A stretch of 61,680 nucleotides of DNA from a virus: positions 1 to 61,680 of the IMG/VR virus record IMGVR_UViG_3300036830_000246; one strand, 5' to 3'. The translations under genes were made by a program, and so were the position numbers. Below the pieces are notes generated by a model that saw only the letters and a program-made list of their open reading frames with translations, did not search any database and was not told the origin of the DNA. Each line of letters opens with the position of its first letter. The stretch's first letter is position 1. Below, piece by piece: positions 40,788 to 49,153 of the stretch.

Positions 40788-42235
40788 AGCTTATATTCCT
40801 TGTCGATGAAACCGAGGTCGGGGTTTCCCCGAAGGTGCCATTTGATCCAGGTTTTGAAGTCGCCTTCGTATCGGCGCCAATGGCCTCGCACCCAATGGAG
40901 GCGCTTGTGGAACCTCGGCTCGTGCGCCTCTCCGTCGGGCAAGCGTGGGGCAACGCGCGTGCGGTGCGTGAGGTTTACGACGTGATAATCGAGCAGCGCT
41001 GGCTTGCCTCTCTTCGCGCGTTCGTGATTGAGCTTGTGGGGCGCGCGGACGACCTCCATGACGGCAACTTCGGCATCCAGCATGATGCAGATTGCGCGCG
41101 TCTGGCGTTCGAGAAGGAGGGCGAAGTTCGGCATAGCGGTATCGCCGAAGAAGAATTCCCGGTCGGGAACGAGCTTTCCATTCTCGAATCGGCCCGCGAA
41201 GGCCTGCACCCAGACGCGGCCTGCCCGGATGTAAATCGAACAATCAAGCGGCAGTCCGTTTTCCGCACACCAAATCGCGATCGCGCGGGTCGTGCCGACG
41301 CCACGGTCCTGCGCCATTACTTGGAATTCGAATGCGCTCAGGTCGCCCGGCAGGCGCCACTCAGCGCCGATCTCGTCGGCTTTGTCGAATACTCGGGCCC
41401 AATCGTGGCCCACCACCATCGTAATGGGGGCACCGTGGAGCGTCGGGGCTGCTCCCGCCACATTGAGGAAGAGTCCGTCATCGCAAAACGGATTAATGAT
41501 CCCCCCTTCGGCTTCCGCCTCCTGGAGCTTGTGGTAGAGCGACCCCTCCGCCGCCATGAGGCGCGGGTGCTTCTCCAGCGCCTCGATCATTATCAAAGCG
41601 GCCCCCTGCATCGCGAGCTCGGCGGCGCTGCGTTTGTCTTTCACCCACTCTCTTTTCGCCTTCGCCACCATAAGCTTCGAGCCGGATTTGACGTTTTGTT
41701 CCGACAGTGTCTTGTCGGGATCGAGACGGCGCATGACGCGCGCCTTTCGCCCCGTTGCGGCCTCGTATTCTTCAACGCTCGTCCAGAACTTTGTGTTGTG
41801 CTGCTCCTTGAGATCGAGCATTTCTTCGTCGACTCTTTCTAGAATTCCAGTGTCGAGCTCGCGGAGGAGCGCCTTTCGACGACGGTGGGGAAACTGTTCC
41901 ATCTGGCCTGTTATGAGCGTCACGGTGCGGCGGATTCTGGAATCTCGGAGACTTTCCGGCAGGTCGATTTGCCCGGCTGCCGCGCGCGCCTGCGGGGAAG
42001 CGGGATTAGAGAGGATGTTCAAGATTTGTGTAGCGGTATCGTCATTGACCGCCGCGTCGATTACCCCTGGAATGCCGACACGTTTTTTCGGAAAGCCGGG
42101 CCCAACATCGAAGAGGCCATCCATCGCTTCGAAGGGTTTCATCGAAAAGCGCTCGTCCGGCCCGGCGAAGTGCCGGGCCACTTCCGGCCGCAGCTTTGGC
42201 GGCAGTCCGAGCTGGAATTCTTTCGGTGGTTTCAC
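40784..42235 (-). CDS. Unrecognised 483-residue protein
   Basis: The GTG start at 42235 overlaps the upstream stop (GTGA) and follows AGAAGGAG at good distance; the longer reading from 42262 lacks this. The C-terminal 90 residues (RAPHKLNHERAKRGKPALLDY, RLHWVRGHWRRYEGD, KTWIKWHLRGNPDLGFI) form a basic pattern seen repeatedly at the end of phage proteins of this size in alphaproteobacterial phages. No catalytic motif is evident. Its place between replication genes suggests a DNA transaction. Confidence 0.7.
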   Translation of the reverse strand: MKPPKEFQLGLPPKLRPEVARHFAGPDERFSMKPFEAMDGLFDVGPGFPKKRVGIPGVIDAAVNDDTATQILNILSNPASPQARAAAGQIDLPESLRDSRIRRTVTLITGQMEQFPHRRRKALLRELDTGILERVDEEMLDLKEQHNTKFWTSVEEYEAATGRKARVMRRLDPDKTLSEQNVKSGSKLMVAKAKREWVKDKRSAAELAMQGAALIMIEALEKHPRLMAAEGSLYHKLQEAEAEGGIINPFCDDGLFLNVAGAAPTLHGAPITMVVGHDWARVFDKADEIGAEWRLPGDLSAFEFQVMAQDRGVGTTRAIAIWCAENGLPLDCSIYIRAGRVWVQAFAGRFENGKLVPDREFFFGDTAMPNFALLLERQTRAICIMLDAEVAVMEVVRAPHKLNHERAKRGKPALLDYHVVNLTHRTRVAPRLPDGEAHEPRFHKRLHWVRGHWRRYEGDFKTWIKWHLRGNPDLGFIDKEYKL

Positions 42236-42453
42236 AGAAGGGACTCCTTCTCGGCAAACCATCGGCGGACTTTAAGTTCGAGCGCCTCGCCCACCGACTC
42301 TTCAATGCGCCGCTCCTGGCCACCATGCAGGCATGAACGCGGAATCCAGTGGGTGGTTTTCGTCACTGTGAGTTCCACCTTCACGGCCTTAGGGGATGTG
42401 CCCCTGATCTCGCAGGCGATTTCCACATATGGATCGTCGAAATCGAACGGCAT
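42232..42453 (-). CDS. Small conserved-looking protein
   Basis: 73 residues from ATG 42453, five bases after the J-domain gene's stop. The sequence has a beta part (YVEIACEIRG, VKVELTVTKTTHWIP) then helix (ESVGEALELKVRRWF). Function unknown. Confidence 0.65.
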   Translation of the reverse strand: MPFDFDDPYVEIACEIRGTSPKAVKVELTVTKTTHWIPRSCLHGGQERRIEESVGEALELKVRRWFAEKESLL

Positions 42454-42457
42454 TGTC

Positions 42458-43093
42458 TTATCCGCCGAGTTCTTCTCGCGCCCTCTGGTAGGCGAGATTG
42501 AGCTCCACAGCGCGTTCGTGGTCGCCCCCATTGTCCGGGTGGTTTGCCTGCATGAGAGAATAATAAGCTCGCCGGGCTTTTCCCAACGAACATGCTTCAT
42601 TTAACCCTAGGATTTCCCTCCACGATTTCGGCGGCGGTAAGGCATTGAAGCCCGTGAATGCGCGTTCGAGGATCTGCGCGCCGCCATGCCGCTCGATCGC
42701 CCGCATGGCGTCCATCGTGGCTGCAACGGCTGCGAGGTTGTCCGCCACGCGGTCATAGATGTCGATCGCCATGACCTTCATCTCGCCATTGCGCGTGCGC
42801 CAGTACACGGCCACGCCGGGATCTTGCGGTTCGCCCTGGCCGGACCGCGGAAAGCCATCGCGGCGCAGCACGACGTTCGTGGAGATCACGACGTCGTCTG
42901 CCCGGACGTTCATCCGGCGCAGCTCCGCTATCGTGCGTTCCGTCGCGTCCGCCATTGACACCGATTTGGCCGAACGAAAGCCGCCCTGTTCCCAATTGGG
43001 CGTCGAGTTCCGTTTGGTGGAAAACAGCGCCCGCTTGCGCGACCGCGAGCGGGGCCAGCCCTCGGGCCATTGGAGGGGAAAGCGGGGAATCAT
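42458..43093 (-). CDS. J-domain protein
   Basis: 211 residues. Start overlaps the upstream stop (ATGA). The C-terminal 60 residues are a DnaJ J-domain: SWREILGLNEACSLGKARRA, HPDNGGD, then YQRAREELG, including the essential HPD tripeptide. The N-terminal 140 residues contain a beta domain (VAVYWRTRNGEMKVMAIDIY). Probably recruits host DnaK to a replication complex. Confidence 0.8.
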   Translation of the reverse strand: MIPRFPLQWPEGWPRSRSRKRALFSTKRNSTPNWEQGGFRSAKSVSMADATERTIAELRRMNVRADDVVISTNVVLRRDGFPRSGQGEPQDPGVAVYWRTRNGEMKVMAIDIYDRVADNLAAVAATMDAMRAIERHGGAQILERAFTGFNALPPPKSWREILGLNEACSLGKARRAYYSLMQANHPDNGGDHERAVELNLAYQRAREELGG

Positions 43094-43392
43094 GCGGCGC
43101 CCCTCCTCAGTGATCGCGCGACCGCGATATAGTCTCGAAGCACGCTGATTATCGCCTCTTCGCCGCCTGGTGGGCCATTCACGCAAATCGACCCAACGGC
43201 GGACAAGATACCCATCAAAGACGCGGCCGCCTCAACGGGGTTGTCATTCTGATGCCCGCGGACAAAACAATTGAAGGTATCGCGCATCGCCACGCGATAA
43301 GCTCTCTCAGCTTCATCGAGGCCCGGTTCAGCCGCCCGTTCAATTAGGTCTGCTGATGCGTTCTCAAGCCCCGTGGCTTCAAAGACGTGCAT
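43090..43392 (-). CDS. Unrecognised small protein
   Basis: 100 residues, helical and acidic (ENASADLIERAAEPGLDEAE). GTG 43395 and ATG 43392 are both possible; ATG has better spacing from AGGGG. Overlaps both neighbours, so it is co-translated. Function unknown. Confidence 0.65.
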   Translation of the reverse strand: MHVFEATGLENASADLIERAAEPGLDEAERAYRVAMRDTFNCFVRGHQNDNPVEAAASLMGILSAVGSICVNGPPGGEEAIISVLRDYIAVARSLRRGAA

Positions 43393-44672
43393 CACCGCCC
43401 CTTTTTCTTGTTGGCGTTACGCTCTACCTGCCGGCGGGCGCCGAGGATCAGCGCCGCGAGCTGGCCCCGGTAGACATCAACTTCGTCGGGGCCAAGACCG
43501 AGATCGCCCAGCTGTTCGAGTGTCACGGCCTTGGCTTCGTTGAGCTCGTCCAGGCCGTTGTAAGCCCCGTCGGTAATCGCGGCATCGAGCCGCTCGATGA
43601 TCGCCTGGGCCTCCTCCGCGGGCGTGAGCGCGGGTCCGTTGGACTCCCGCGTGGCGGCATCCCTCCCGTCTTCCGCCTGCGTGGGCTCGGCCGTAGCCTT
43701 CGACGCCACGGTTTCCCGCGGCGGCGCTTCGCTCGCGTCCTTCGCGAGGTTCACGGCCTCGCCCGTGTCTTTCGCTGCCGGGCCCGTGTGCCCAAGCGAG
43801 GATTCCGTCGACTTCAAACCCTCTTCTTGGGAATCCAGTTGACCATGAGCTGGCTCGCGTTCCCCGCGCTCCTCCGGCACCGCGATGGGTTCGCCCGGCC
43901 ATAGATCGTCGATGTCCGCCATCCCGTCGTTGATCGTCTGGATTTCCGCCACGACCTTCGCCATGTCGGGGACGAGCCATTTCTCAATCGGACGCCCCAC
44001 GTGGGCCTCGACCCGCGAGACCTCGACCTTGAGCTCGCTCAACCGCTCGCGAATACGCGCGCGGTAGATTTCCGGCTTGTCCGTGATGCGCTTCGCAATC
44101 CCGTCTTTCGCCTCCAGAAAGGCATAGTTTACGAAGTCCGACAGGGCATTCGCGACCACGTTGCGGGTCGCCTTCGAAACTCCGATCTGGAAGACGAGAT
44201 CCGTCGCGCGGTCCGCGTCCATCTTCTTGCCGACATTCTGGGCTTTGCGCTGCTGGAACGGCCGCTCCATCGTGTAGCCGGTCTCGAAATCCGTGAACTG
44301 GACGTAGATCATCCAGTGCTTGCCTTCGTCGATCACGCGGGTCTTGATCCCGCAATTCCCGTACATGCGCGCGACGGCATTCGTGAGCTTCACGCTCGGG
44401 CCCTCGACCCAGTCGATCTCCTCACGGTTCGTCTTCTTGTCGAATTTCTTCACCGGCCAGCGGTAAAAGAAATCATCGCCCGCCGCACTCGCGACCGCCC
44501 GAATGCGGGCGAACACCATGGCTTCCTTGCGCGGCACGTCCACGATGATGGCGCCGCGCGGGCGTTCATCGGAGATAATCATTTGGCGCGCGGCGTCGGT
44601 CGGCACGAGCGGCGGGGCATCGTCCACGTCATAAGCCTGTTCGAGGCGGCTTCTATAGTCATCGTCAGTCAT
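43392..44672 (-). CDS. Possible phage recombination/annealing protein
   Basis: 426 residues. The N-terminal 230 residues (EAMVFARIRAVASAAGDDFFYRWPV is one segment; DWVEGPSVKLTNAVARMYGN; RPFQQRKAQNVGKKMDADRA; IGVSKATRNVVANAL) form a well-defined domain that recurs in phages beside exonuclease-related and coiled-coil genes. The GVSKATRNV segment resembles the helical motif of RecT/Erf-type annealing proteins. The C-terminal 130 residues are acidic and disordered. Annealing activity is inference. Confidence 0.6.
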   Translation of the reverse strand: MTDDDYRSRLEQAYDVDDAPPLVPTDAARQMIISDERPRGAIIVDVPRKEAMVFARIRAVASAAGDDFFYRWPVKKFDKKTNREEIDWVEGPSVKLTNAVARMYGNCGIKTRVIDEGKHWMIYVQFTDFETGYTMERPFQQRKAQNVGKKMDADRATDLVFQIGVSKATRNVVANALSDFVNYAFLEAKDGIAKRITDKPEIYRARIRERLSELKVEVSRVEAHVGRPIEKWLVPDMAKVVAEIQTINDGMADIDDLWPGEPIAVPEERGEREPAHGQLDSQEEGLKSTESSLGHTGPAAKDTGEAVNLAKDASEAPPRETVASKATAEPTQAEDGRDAATRESNGPALTPAEEAQAIIERLDAAITDGAYNGLDELNEAKAVTLEQLGDLGLGPDEVDVYRGQLAALILGARRQVERNANKKKGR

Positions 44673-44949
44673 GGGTTTTTCCTTCTCGATGCTGCGTCGT
44701 ATTTTCGGGCTCCAATACGGAGGCCTCGAACGAAGGACTAGGATATAAGACCGGCTCTTCGCTCGTCTCGATCCAGTCGATGTCCTGGCCAGCGGCTATC
44801 TGCGCCTGGACCAAATCTTTCGCGACTTTCTCAAGCAAATACGGCGTTCGCTCGCGATTCGTCGTGACGTGAACATCGACATACTGGACGATTTCCGCCT
44901 GATAGCTGCGCGTAACACGCACGACCGCATCGGTGATTTCCTTTGTCAT
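44665..44949 (-). CDS. Unrecognised small protein
   Basis: 94 residues between the possible annealing protein (8-base overlap) and the coiled-coil protein (ATGA). N-terminal beta-alpha region (VVRVTRSYQAEIVQYVDVHV) then an acidic tail. Function unknown. Confidence 0.65.
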   Translation of the reverse strand: MTKEITDAVVRVTRSYQAEIVQYVDVHVTTNRERTPYLLEKVAKDLVQAQIAAGQDIDWIETSEEPVLYPSPSFEASVLEPENTTQHREGKTHD

Positions 44950-45971
44950 CGCACCGTTGTCCCTTCGTTGATGAAGAATGTCACGCCGCGCAGCGGCTGG
45001 CGCTTGTTGTTGATTTCATCCTTAACGAGGTCCGCGTTGGCCCTCTGGAAGCCGCGGATCGCCTGCTCGATCGCGTCGGACGGCAAATGCTGGCGCAGGC
45101 GTTCGAGGTCGACGGTTTCGCGGTTCACATCCTTGAAATCCACGAACTGCCGCAGGCTCGAAACCGCGCTTTGCGACCGCGAGCGCGTGAGATTGGCCGC
45201 GGAAGTCATCGTCCGGCGGTCTGCGGTCTCGCGGTCCTTCGTCACGGCCTCCGCCTGCTTCGCCTGCTCGGCCGCCGCCGTCTGCGCGGCCTTGTTCGCG
45301 GCCTCGGCGGCATCGGCTTTCGCCTGCGCGTCCTCTTTCGCCTTTTTCGTCCGGGCCTTCGCGAGCGCGTTCTCGGCCTCCAAGTGGGTCTCGTAGGCCT
45401 GCACGAAGGCCGGCAGGGAAATGCAGAAATGCCCCAGGAGTACGATCTGTTCGATTGCGCGTGCGCGTTTGGCCTGCCGCTCGGCTTCGAGGCGTTGCAA
45501 GACCTCCTTGTGGGATTTGTACGAGGTCAAGGCGCGTTCCAGCCGCTCCTTGAGCCTGTTACCGGGCCGCTGGCGGGTGGAGTTCGGGTCCACGAGCTTG
45601 TCCATGACTTCGCGGAACATGCCGTGGATCGTGTCCGCGATCATGTCGTAAGGCTGTTTTTCCGCCATGCGCGTGCTGTCGAGCGCCTTATGGGCGGATT
45701 GGATCTGCCGCACCATTTCGGTCATTTTCCCCTCCGTCTCGTCGTCGTTGCACAGGAGGGTGTTGTTCGCGTCCTTTGAAATCCTCGCCTCGGCATCAAT
45801 GAGGTCGAGCGCGCGGCGGAAGATCGGCGCATGCTTGCCGATTATGAAGTCCTTGAGCTTCTCGCCCTGGAGGAGCTCCGGTGGATTGTTGTGGTCGCGC
45901 GGGGGCAAATCCTCCGGCGGATGTGCCGAGGCCTCATCGAGGCCGCCGCCAAGCAAATCAGGCATGTTCAT
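44946..45971 (-). CDS. Coiled-coil recombination-associated protein
   Basis: 341 residues. A long Ala/Lys/Glu coiled coil lies at about 150-260 (ALAKARTKKAKEDAQAKAD), flanked by helical domains. The C-terminus (LRQHLPSDAIEQAIRGFQRAN, LRGVTFFINEGTTVR) is a defined fold that ends many phage proteins coupled to recombinases or nucleases. Role inferred from gene order. Confidence 0.65.
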   Translation of the reverse strand: MNMPDLLGGGLDEASAHPPEDLPPRDHNNPPELLQGEKLKDFIIGKHAPIFRRALDLIDAEARISKDANNTLLCNDDETEGKMTEMVRQIQSAHKALDSTRMAEKQPYDMIADTIHGMFREVMDKLVDPNSTRQRPGNRLKERLERALTSYKSHKEVLQRLEAERQAKRARAIEQIVLLGHFCISLPAFVQAYETHLEAENALAKARTKKAKEDAQAKADAAEAANKAAQTAAAEQAKQAEAVTKDRETADRRTMTSAANLTRSRSQSAVSSLRQFVDFKDVNRETVDLERLRQHLPSDAIEQAIRGFQRANADLVKDEINNKRQPLRGVTFFINEGTTVR

Positions 45972-45974
45972 CTC

Positions 45975-46376
45975 CTAAAAGGGTAAGGGGGTTTTTAGGT
46001 GGTCGATCGGCGCGTTGGGGTCGTAGCGGTCCGCCAGCCGCTTGCGCTCGTCGCGAATCGCCCGGTAGCGCCCCGGGGTAATGGGGTTGCCCGCGAGGTA
46101 GGTCCATTGATCGACCGCATTGCGGAGTTCGCCCGCCACCATGCAGGCGAGCCATTCGTCACCCGTGAGCTCGTGAGTTTCCGGGTCCGTGGGGGCGACA
46201 CACCAAATCGCGGCCTCGACCCACGGCCCCAGGCGCACGAGGCGCCGCTGATACCAGCCACAATGAGGCTCGTTCTCGTGGATTTCCGGCCGATCGCCCC
46301 GCATCGCGCGGTCGTACCAGTCATAGAGAACCTCACGAGGTGTCCGTGCCCGCATCTCACTCTCGATCCCCTCCAT
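45975..46376 (-). CDS. Unrecognised protein
   Basis: 133 residues, rich in Trp and charged residues ([41 protein letters not shown]). Overlaps the NrdR-like gene by 20 bases. No known motif. Confidence 0.65.
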   Translation of the reverse strand: MEGIESEMRARTPREVLYDWYDRAMRGDRPEIHENEPHCGWYQRRLVRLGPWVEAAIWCVAPTDPETHELTGDEWLACMVAGELRNAVDQWTYLAGNPITPGRYRAIRDERKRLADRYDPNAPIDHLKTPLPF

Positions 46377-46665
46377 GGCGTGGCAGCTTAAGCAGGGATT
46401 CGATCACGCCGAGCGCATCTTCCGCGGCTCGCATGGTCTTGAAGACTTCCGCCATGGCGCTGCGGAGCTGCGCGAGGGGCAACTGGCCATAGGTCATTTG
46501 CGGCGCGATGATTTCGTAGGTCGTGAAGCGGAAATGGCACTTCGTGTCCCGGCAACGCCGGCGCCGGCGGATCGTTTGCTTGATCGGACGACTGTCCATC
46601 ACGAAAGTATCGCCATGGCACGCGGGACACGTCATTCCATGCCCGTATTGCGATTCGTCAATCAC
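46357..46665 (-). CDS. NrdR-like zinc-ribbon protein
   Basis: 102 residues from a GTG overlapping the upstream stop (GTGA). [39 protein letters not shown] is the NrdR-type zinc ribbon with four cysteines. The ATP-cone of NrdR is missing, replaced by a short helical tail. It may bind DNA at NrdR-like boxes or act as a small regulator; both are inference. Confidence 0.75.
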   Translation of the reverse strand: MIDESQYGHGMTCPACHGDTFVMDSRPIKQTIRRRRRCRDTKCHFRFTTYEIIAPQMTYGQLPLAQLRSAMAEVFKTMRAAEDALGVIESLLKLPRHGGDRE

Positions 46666-46784
46666 GGATCCAACCCCCAGAAGTCCGAAGAAACCCACGC
46701 GATCGCGAGGGCGCTAACGACCAGAAGAAAGAGATAGAGCCAGCCCATCGGGCTGATGCTTGCGCGCTTCGTCTTCCTGGCCAT
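46662..46784 (-). CDS. 40-residue membrane protein
   Basis: ATG 46784 to TGA 46662 encodes a basic N-terminus ([14 protein letters not shown]), one transmembrane helix ([16 protein letters not shown]) and [10 protein letters not shown]. It is the first gene of the minus-strand operon, coupled to the NrdR-like gene by GTGA. RBS is weak. Small membrane proteins at operon heads can be host-takeover factors, but nothing here shows it. Confidence 0.6.
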   Translation of the reverse strand: MARKTKRASISPMGWLYLFLLVVSALAIAWVSSDFWGLDP

Positions 46785-46877
46785 CTAGTGACGGTACGGG
46801 AGCGCTGCGATTCCCACAAGATGAAATAGCGAAAAATCGCATTGACGCTTCCCATACGGTTAACCACACTCCATCGC
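46785..46877. promoter_or_regulatory. Divergent control region with AGCGA element (copy 3) and GTTAACCACAC
   Basis: 93 bases between divergent operons. GAAATAGCGAAAAATCGCATT (46823-46843) is a copy of the repeated element and is directly followed by a -35-like TTGACG (46842-46847). GTTAACCACAC (46859-46869) repeats the motif at 6718. A -10 for the rightward operon is not clear. The XRE regulator encoded next is a natural candidate to bind here. Confidence 0.5.
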
Positions 46878-47111
46878 ATGGCTGAAATTGAGATTTCCCC
46901 CGTTGAGGAATTCCGCCGGAAGCTTGGCCTCACGCAGCGCGAGCTCGCGGCCAGGCTCCATTGCGCCGACACCTTGGTGGGGCGGGCGGAACGCGGCGGC
47001 CCGATCCGGCGCAAATATGTCGAACGCTATATTCAGCTGAGTGACGGACTCCTCAGCGAAGCCGATTTCAACGTAGCGGGTCCGAAAAGGAAGAGCAGCA
47101 ATGGCAACTAA
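46878..47111 (+). CDS. XRE-family helix-turn-helix regulator
   Basis: 77 residues from ATG 46878. The HTH is EEFRRKLGLTQRELAARLHC, followed by ADTLVGRAERGG and a C-terminal basic tail. First gene of the rightward early operon, next to the divergent control region, so probably an autoregulator or early switch. Confidence 0.75.
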   Translation: MAEIEISPVEEFRRKLGLTQRELAARLHCADTLVGRAERGGPIRRKYVERYIQLSDGLLSEADFNVAGPKRKSSNGN

Positions 47112-47502
47112 AGCGAAGGCCTCGGCAAAGAAAAAGCCCAAGGTCATCAATGGCGTCAACGGGATAACCCTCGAAGACGTCAGGGAATATTTCGATCAAG
47201 TGCATGGTCTCCACGACGAACTCGATGAAGAAAAGGGCCGCATCATGGGCCAGATCAACGAGGTCTATGAGAAGGCGACGACCGCCTTCGACGTCACGAA
47301 GGAGGCCCTCGTGATGATGTTCAAGAACGAGCGCAAGCTCATCAAGGACGAGAAGAAGGCGCGGAAGATGGACAGTAGGTCGCGCGACTCGATGATGAAG
47401 TTTTCCCAGGCGTTCGGCGAAGGCTCCCCGATGGGCGAATGGGCGGCGCGCATGGCGCGGACCTCCGAGTCCGAGGCGGCCCGGCAGGGCCAGCAGGAGT
47501 AA
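47101..47502 (+). CDS. GapR/DUF2312-like nucleoid protein
   Basis: 133 residues. A Lys-rich N-terminus, then a helical core (VREYFDQVHGLHDELDEEKGR, VYEKATTAFDVTKEALVMMF, RKLIKDEKKARKMD) matching the spacing of DUF2312/GapR, the alphaproteobacterial protein that encloses overtwisted DNA ahead of forks. It carries about 40 extra C-terminal residues. Assignment is moderate: the pattern fits but pairwise identity was not computed. Confidence 0.55.
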   Translation: MATKAKASAKKKPKVINGVNGITLEDVREYFDQVHGLHDELDEEKGRIMGQINEVYEKATTAFDVTKEALVMMFKNERKLIKDEKKARKMDSRSRDSMMKFSQAFGEGSPMGEWAARMARTSESEAARQGQQE

Positions 47503-47505
47503 CGG

Positions 47506-48030
47506 TTGCGCACCCTCTATTTCGACACGGCCACGAGCACGGGTTGGGCCTGTGGCGACGTAGGGGGTGAGCCCGTCTGGGGCTCGTTCGAACTTTTGCG
47601 GACGGGCGACGAAATTTACCCTTTCCTCCGATCTTTCAAGCTCCACATCGAGAAGCTGGTAGACGTCCATCGTCCTGAAAGACTTGCATTCGAGGAACCC
47701 TTGTTAGCTGCGAGCCGCGACAACGCAACTAAATTGCGCAAGCTTTATGGCCTGACGATCAAGGTCGAAGAGGTCGCGGGAGAAAGGAAATTACCATGCG
47801 TCGAATGTCCGGCCAGCGAGGTAAAGGCTCACTGGCTAGGGAAAAAGTATCCGCGCCAAAGCGACATATCGAAAATGATGATCCGGGTGGAAGCCCGGAA
47901 GCGCGGCTGGCAGATCAAGAACTCGGACGAGGCGGACGCGCTCGCGGGTCTCGACTATCTCCTGACGCTGGACGACCCGAATCACGCAATCAGAAAGATC
48001 CAGCAGATCGGCCCGTTGTTGCGCCGATAG
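47506..48030 (+). CDS. RuvC-like Holliday junction resolvase
   Basis: 174 residues with TTG start (RBS CAGGAGTAACGG). RNase H-like active-site residues: Asp7 (LYFDTATSTGWA), Glu in LAFEEPLLA, and the acidic pair near the C-terminus (SDEADALAGLDYLL). Phage RuvC-like enzymes resolve branched DNA before packaging. Confidence 0.8.
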   Translation: MRTLYFDTATSTGWACGDVGGEPVWGSFELLRTGDEIYPFLRSFKLHIEKLVDVHRPERLAFEEPLLAASRDNATKLRKLYGLTIKVEEVAGERKLPCVECPASEVKAHWLGKKYPRQSDISKMMIRVEARKRGWQIKNSDEADALAGLDYLLTLDDPNHAIRKIQQIGPLLRR

Positions 48031-48089
48031 TCGGCAAGGGCTTTCGGCTGCGCAACGGGATCGACATCGTCGTAACGGGGCGCCAGCGC

Positions 48090-48248
48090 ATGGTCGGGAC
48101 ATCCATCGCAACCCGCAAGCCCGTCGATCTCTTCTGGTTTTTCGGCAATGTCGTGGACACGGCGGAGCGCTTGACGTGGCACTATGACGGCACGTTCCAG
48201 GGCGGTGGCGATCCCCACCCTTTCGACATCGTGGCCGCACGCAGATGA
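48090..48248 (+). CDS. Small protein, start unclear
   Basis: 52 residues from ATG 48090 (VGTSIATRKPVDLFWFFG). Protein-like sequence continues upstream in frame (FRLRNGIDIVVTGRQR), but no standard start codon precedes it up to the RuvC-like stop, so either the N-terminus is truncated or a rare start is used. Overlaps the next gene by ATGA. Confidence 0.5.
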   Translation: MVGTSIATRKPVDLFWFFGNVVDTAERLTWHYDGTFQGGGDPHPFDIVAARR

Positions 48249-48877
48249 AAATCTCGTCCGATTATCGGGCTCTTCGCAAGATTTACGAGGGGTCCGATGG
48301 TGCGCTCACGCAGGCACTTTACGCCCATCTCTCGTCTCTCGGGGCGCCGGGCATCATCGCGGCGAACCTCTTCCGCGCCAGCAAGAACAGCCACAAGGCA
48401 AAGCTGTATCGCGGGAGCCCGTACCGCGGGATGGCATATGAACGCAAAGCTTGGGCGCTGCAAAACCTGACGAAAGAGCTCATGTCCTATGCCGCCCCGC
48501 TCGGGCTCCAATGGGGCTGGGGCGTGGACGAGGATTCACCATATTTCCAAGCCGTGCTGTACCTGGACTTGCCCACTGGGCAAGTTTCCCTGCACACGAA
48601 GACGCGCCTTTCGGGGCCCGAATACCTCCATCGTTGGGATGGGGAGAAAGGGCTCGGCGGCGTGCGTGTGTGTCGTTTCGTCGAAATGGTCATGGAGGGC
48701 CAAGATGTCAGAAGCAAACCCCGCAAACCCAACGAAGTCGCAAGTAGCTCGGGATCTCGCCACCTTGGCGCAGGACACGCGGGGCCTGGCCAAGACGGTG
48801 CTCAACTGTCTGACGCTCGACCCCGATGTGACCTCTTTGGCGACGTTACTCAAAACGACGTGCGCGGCCCTCGATAG
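48245..48877 (+). CDS. Unrecognised protein with long 3' overlap
   Basis: 210 residues. The first 150 (RGSPYRGMAYERKAWALQ, LGLQWGWGVDEDS, VLYLDLPTGQVSLHTKTR) form a coherent domain seen in phages of this host group, role unknown. The last 55 residues overlap the next gene by 173 bases, are Gly/Ser/Pro-rich and probably unstructured. Confidence 0.65.
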   Translation: MKISSDYRALRKIYEGSDGALTQALYAHLSSLGAPGIIAANLFRASKNSHKAKLYRGSPYRGMAYERKAWALQNLTKELMSYAAPLGLQWGWGVDEDSPYFQAVLYLDLPTGQVSLHTKTRLSGPEYLHRWDGEKGLGGVRVCRFVEMVMEGQDVRSKPRKPNEVASSSGSRHLGAGHAGPGQDGAQLSDARPRCDLFGDVTQNDVRGPR

Positions 48878-48974
48878 TGCCGCTCGGGCGATCGAGGCCG
48901 CGTCGCGGCTTGTGGATGTCCAATACCGCGAATCCGCCGCCGTGAAAGAGGGGGCGGAATGCGCGCACCACTGA
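48705..48974 (+). CDS. Small helical protein
   Basis: 89 residues with strong RBS (GGAGGGCCAAG). Helical (LATLAQDTRGLAKTVLNCL, RAIEAASRLVDVQYRESA). It shares 173 bases with the previous gene in another frame. Function unknown. Confidence 0.65.
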   Translation: MSEANPANPTKSQVARDLATLAQDTRGLAKTVLNCLTLDPDVTSLATLLKTTCAALDSAARAIEAASRLVDVQYRESAAVKEGAECAHH

Positions 48975-49153
48975 GACGGAAGGCTTTCGACGAGATCGTG
49001 CAAGGCTGGGGCGGGGACGCGCTGCCCGATTTGCAAGCCCGGCTGGAGCTCGTGATGGAGTGGGCCGCTGGCCAAAGGCAGTCGTTCACCGCAGCGGAGT
49101 TCAAGATCGCGGAAGCGATGAAGGCCCGCGTGCGCGTGCTGGAAGGTGCGTAA
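48959..49153 (+). CDS. Small helical protein
   Basis: 64 residues, fully helical (EIVQGWGGDALPDLQARLEL, FKIAEAMKARVRVLEG). Overlaps neighbours at both ends. Function unknown. Confidence 0.6.
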   Translation: MRAPLRRKAFDEIVQGWGGDALPDLQARLELVMEWAAGQRQSFTAAEFKIAEAMKARVRVLEGA

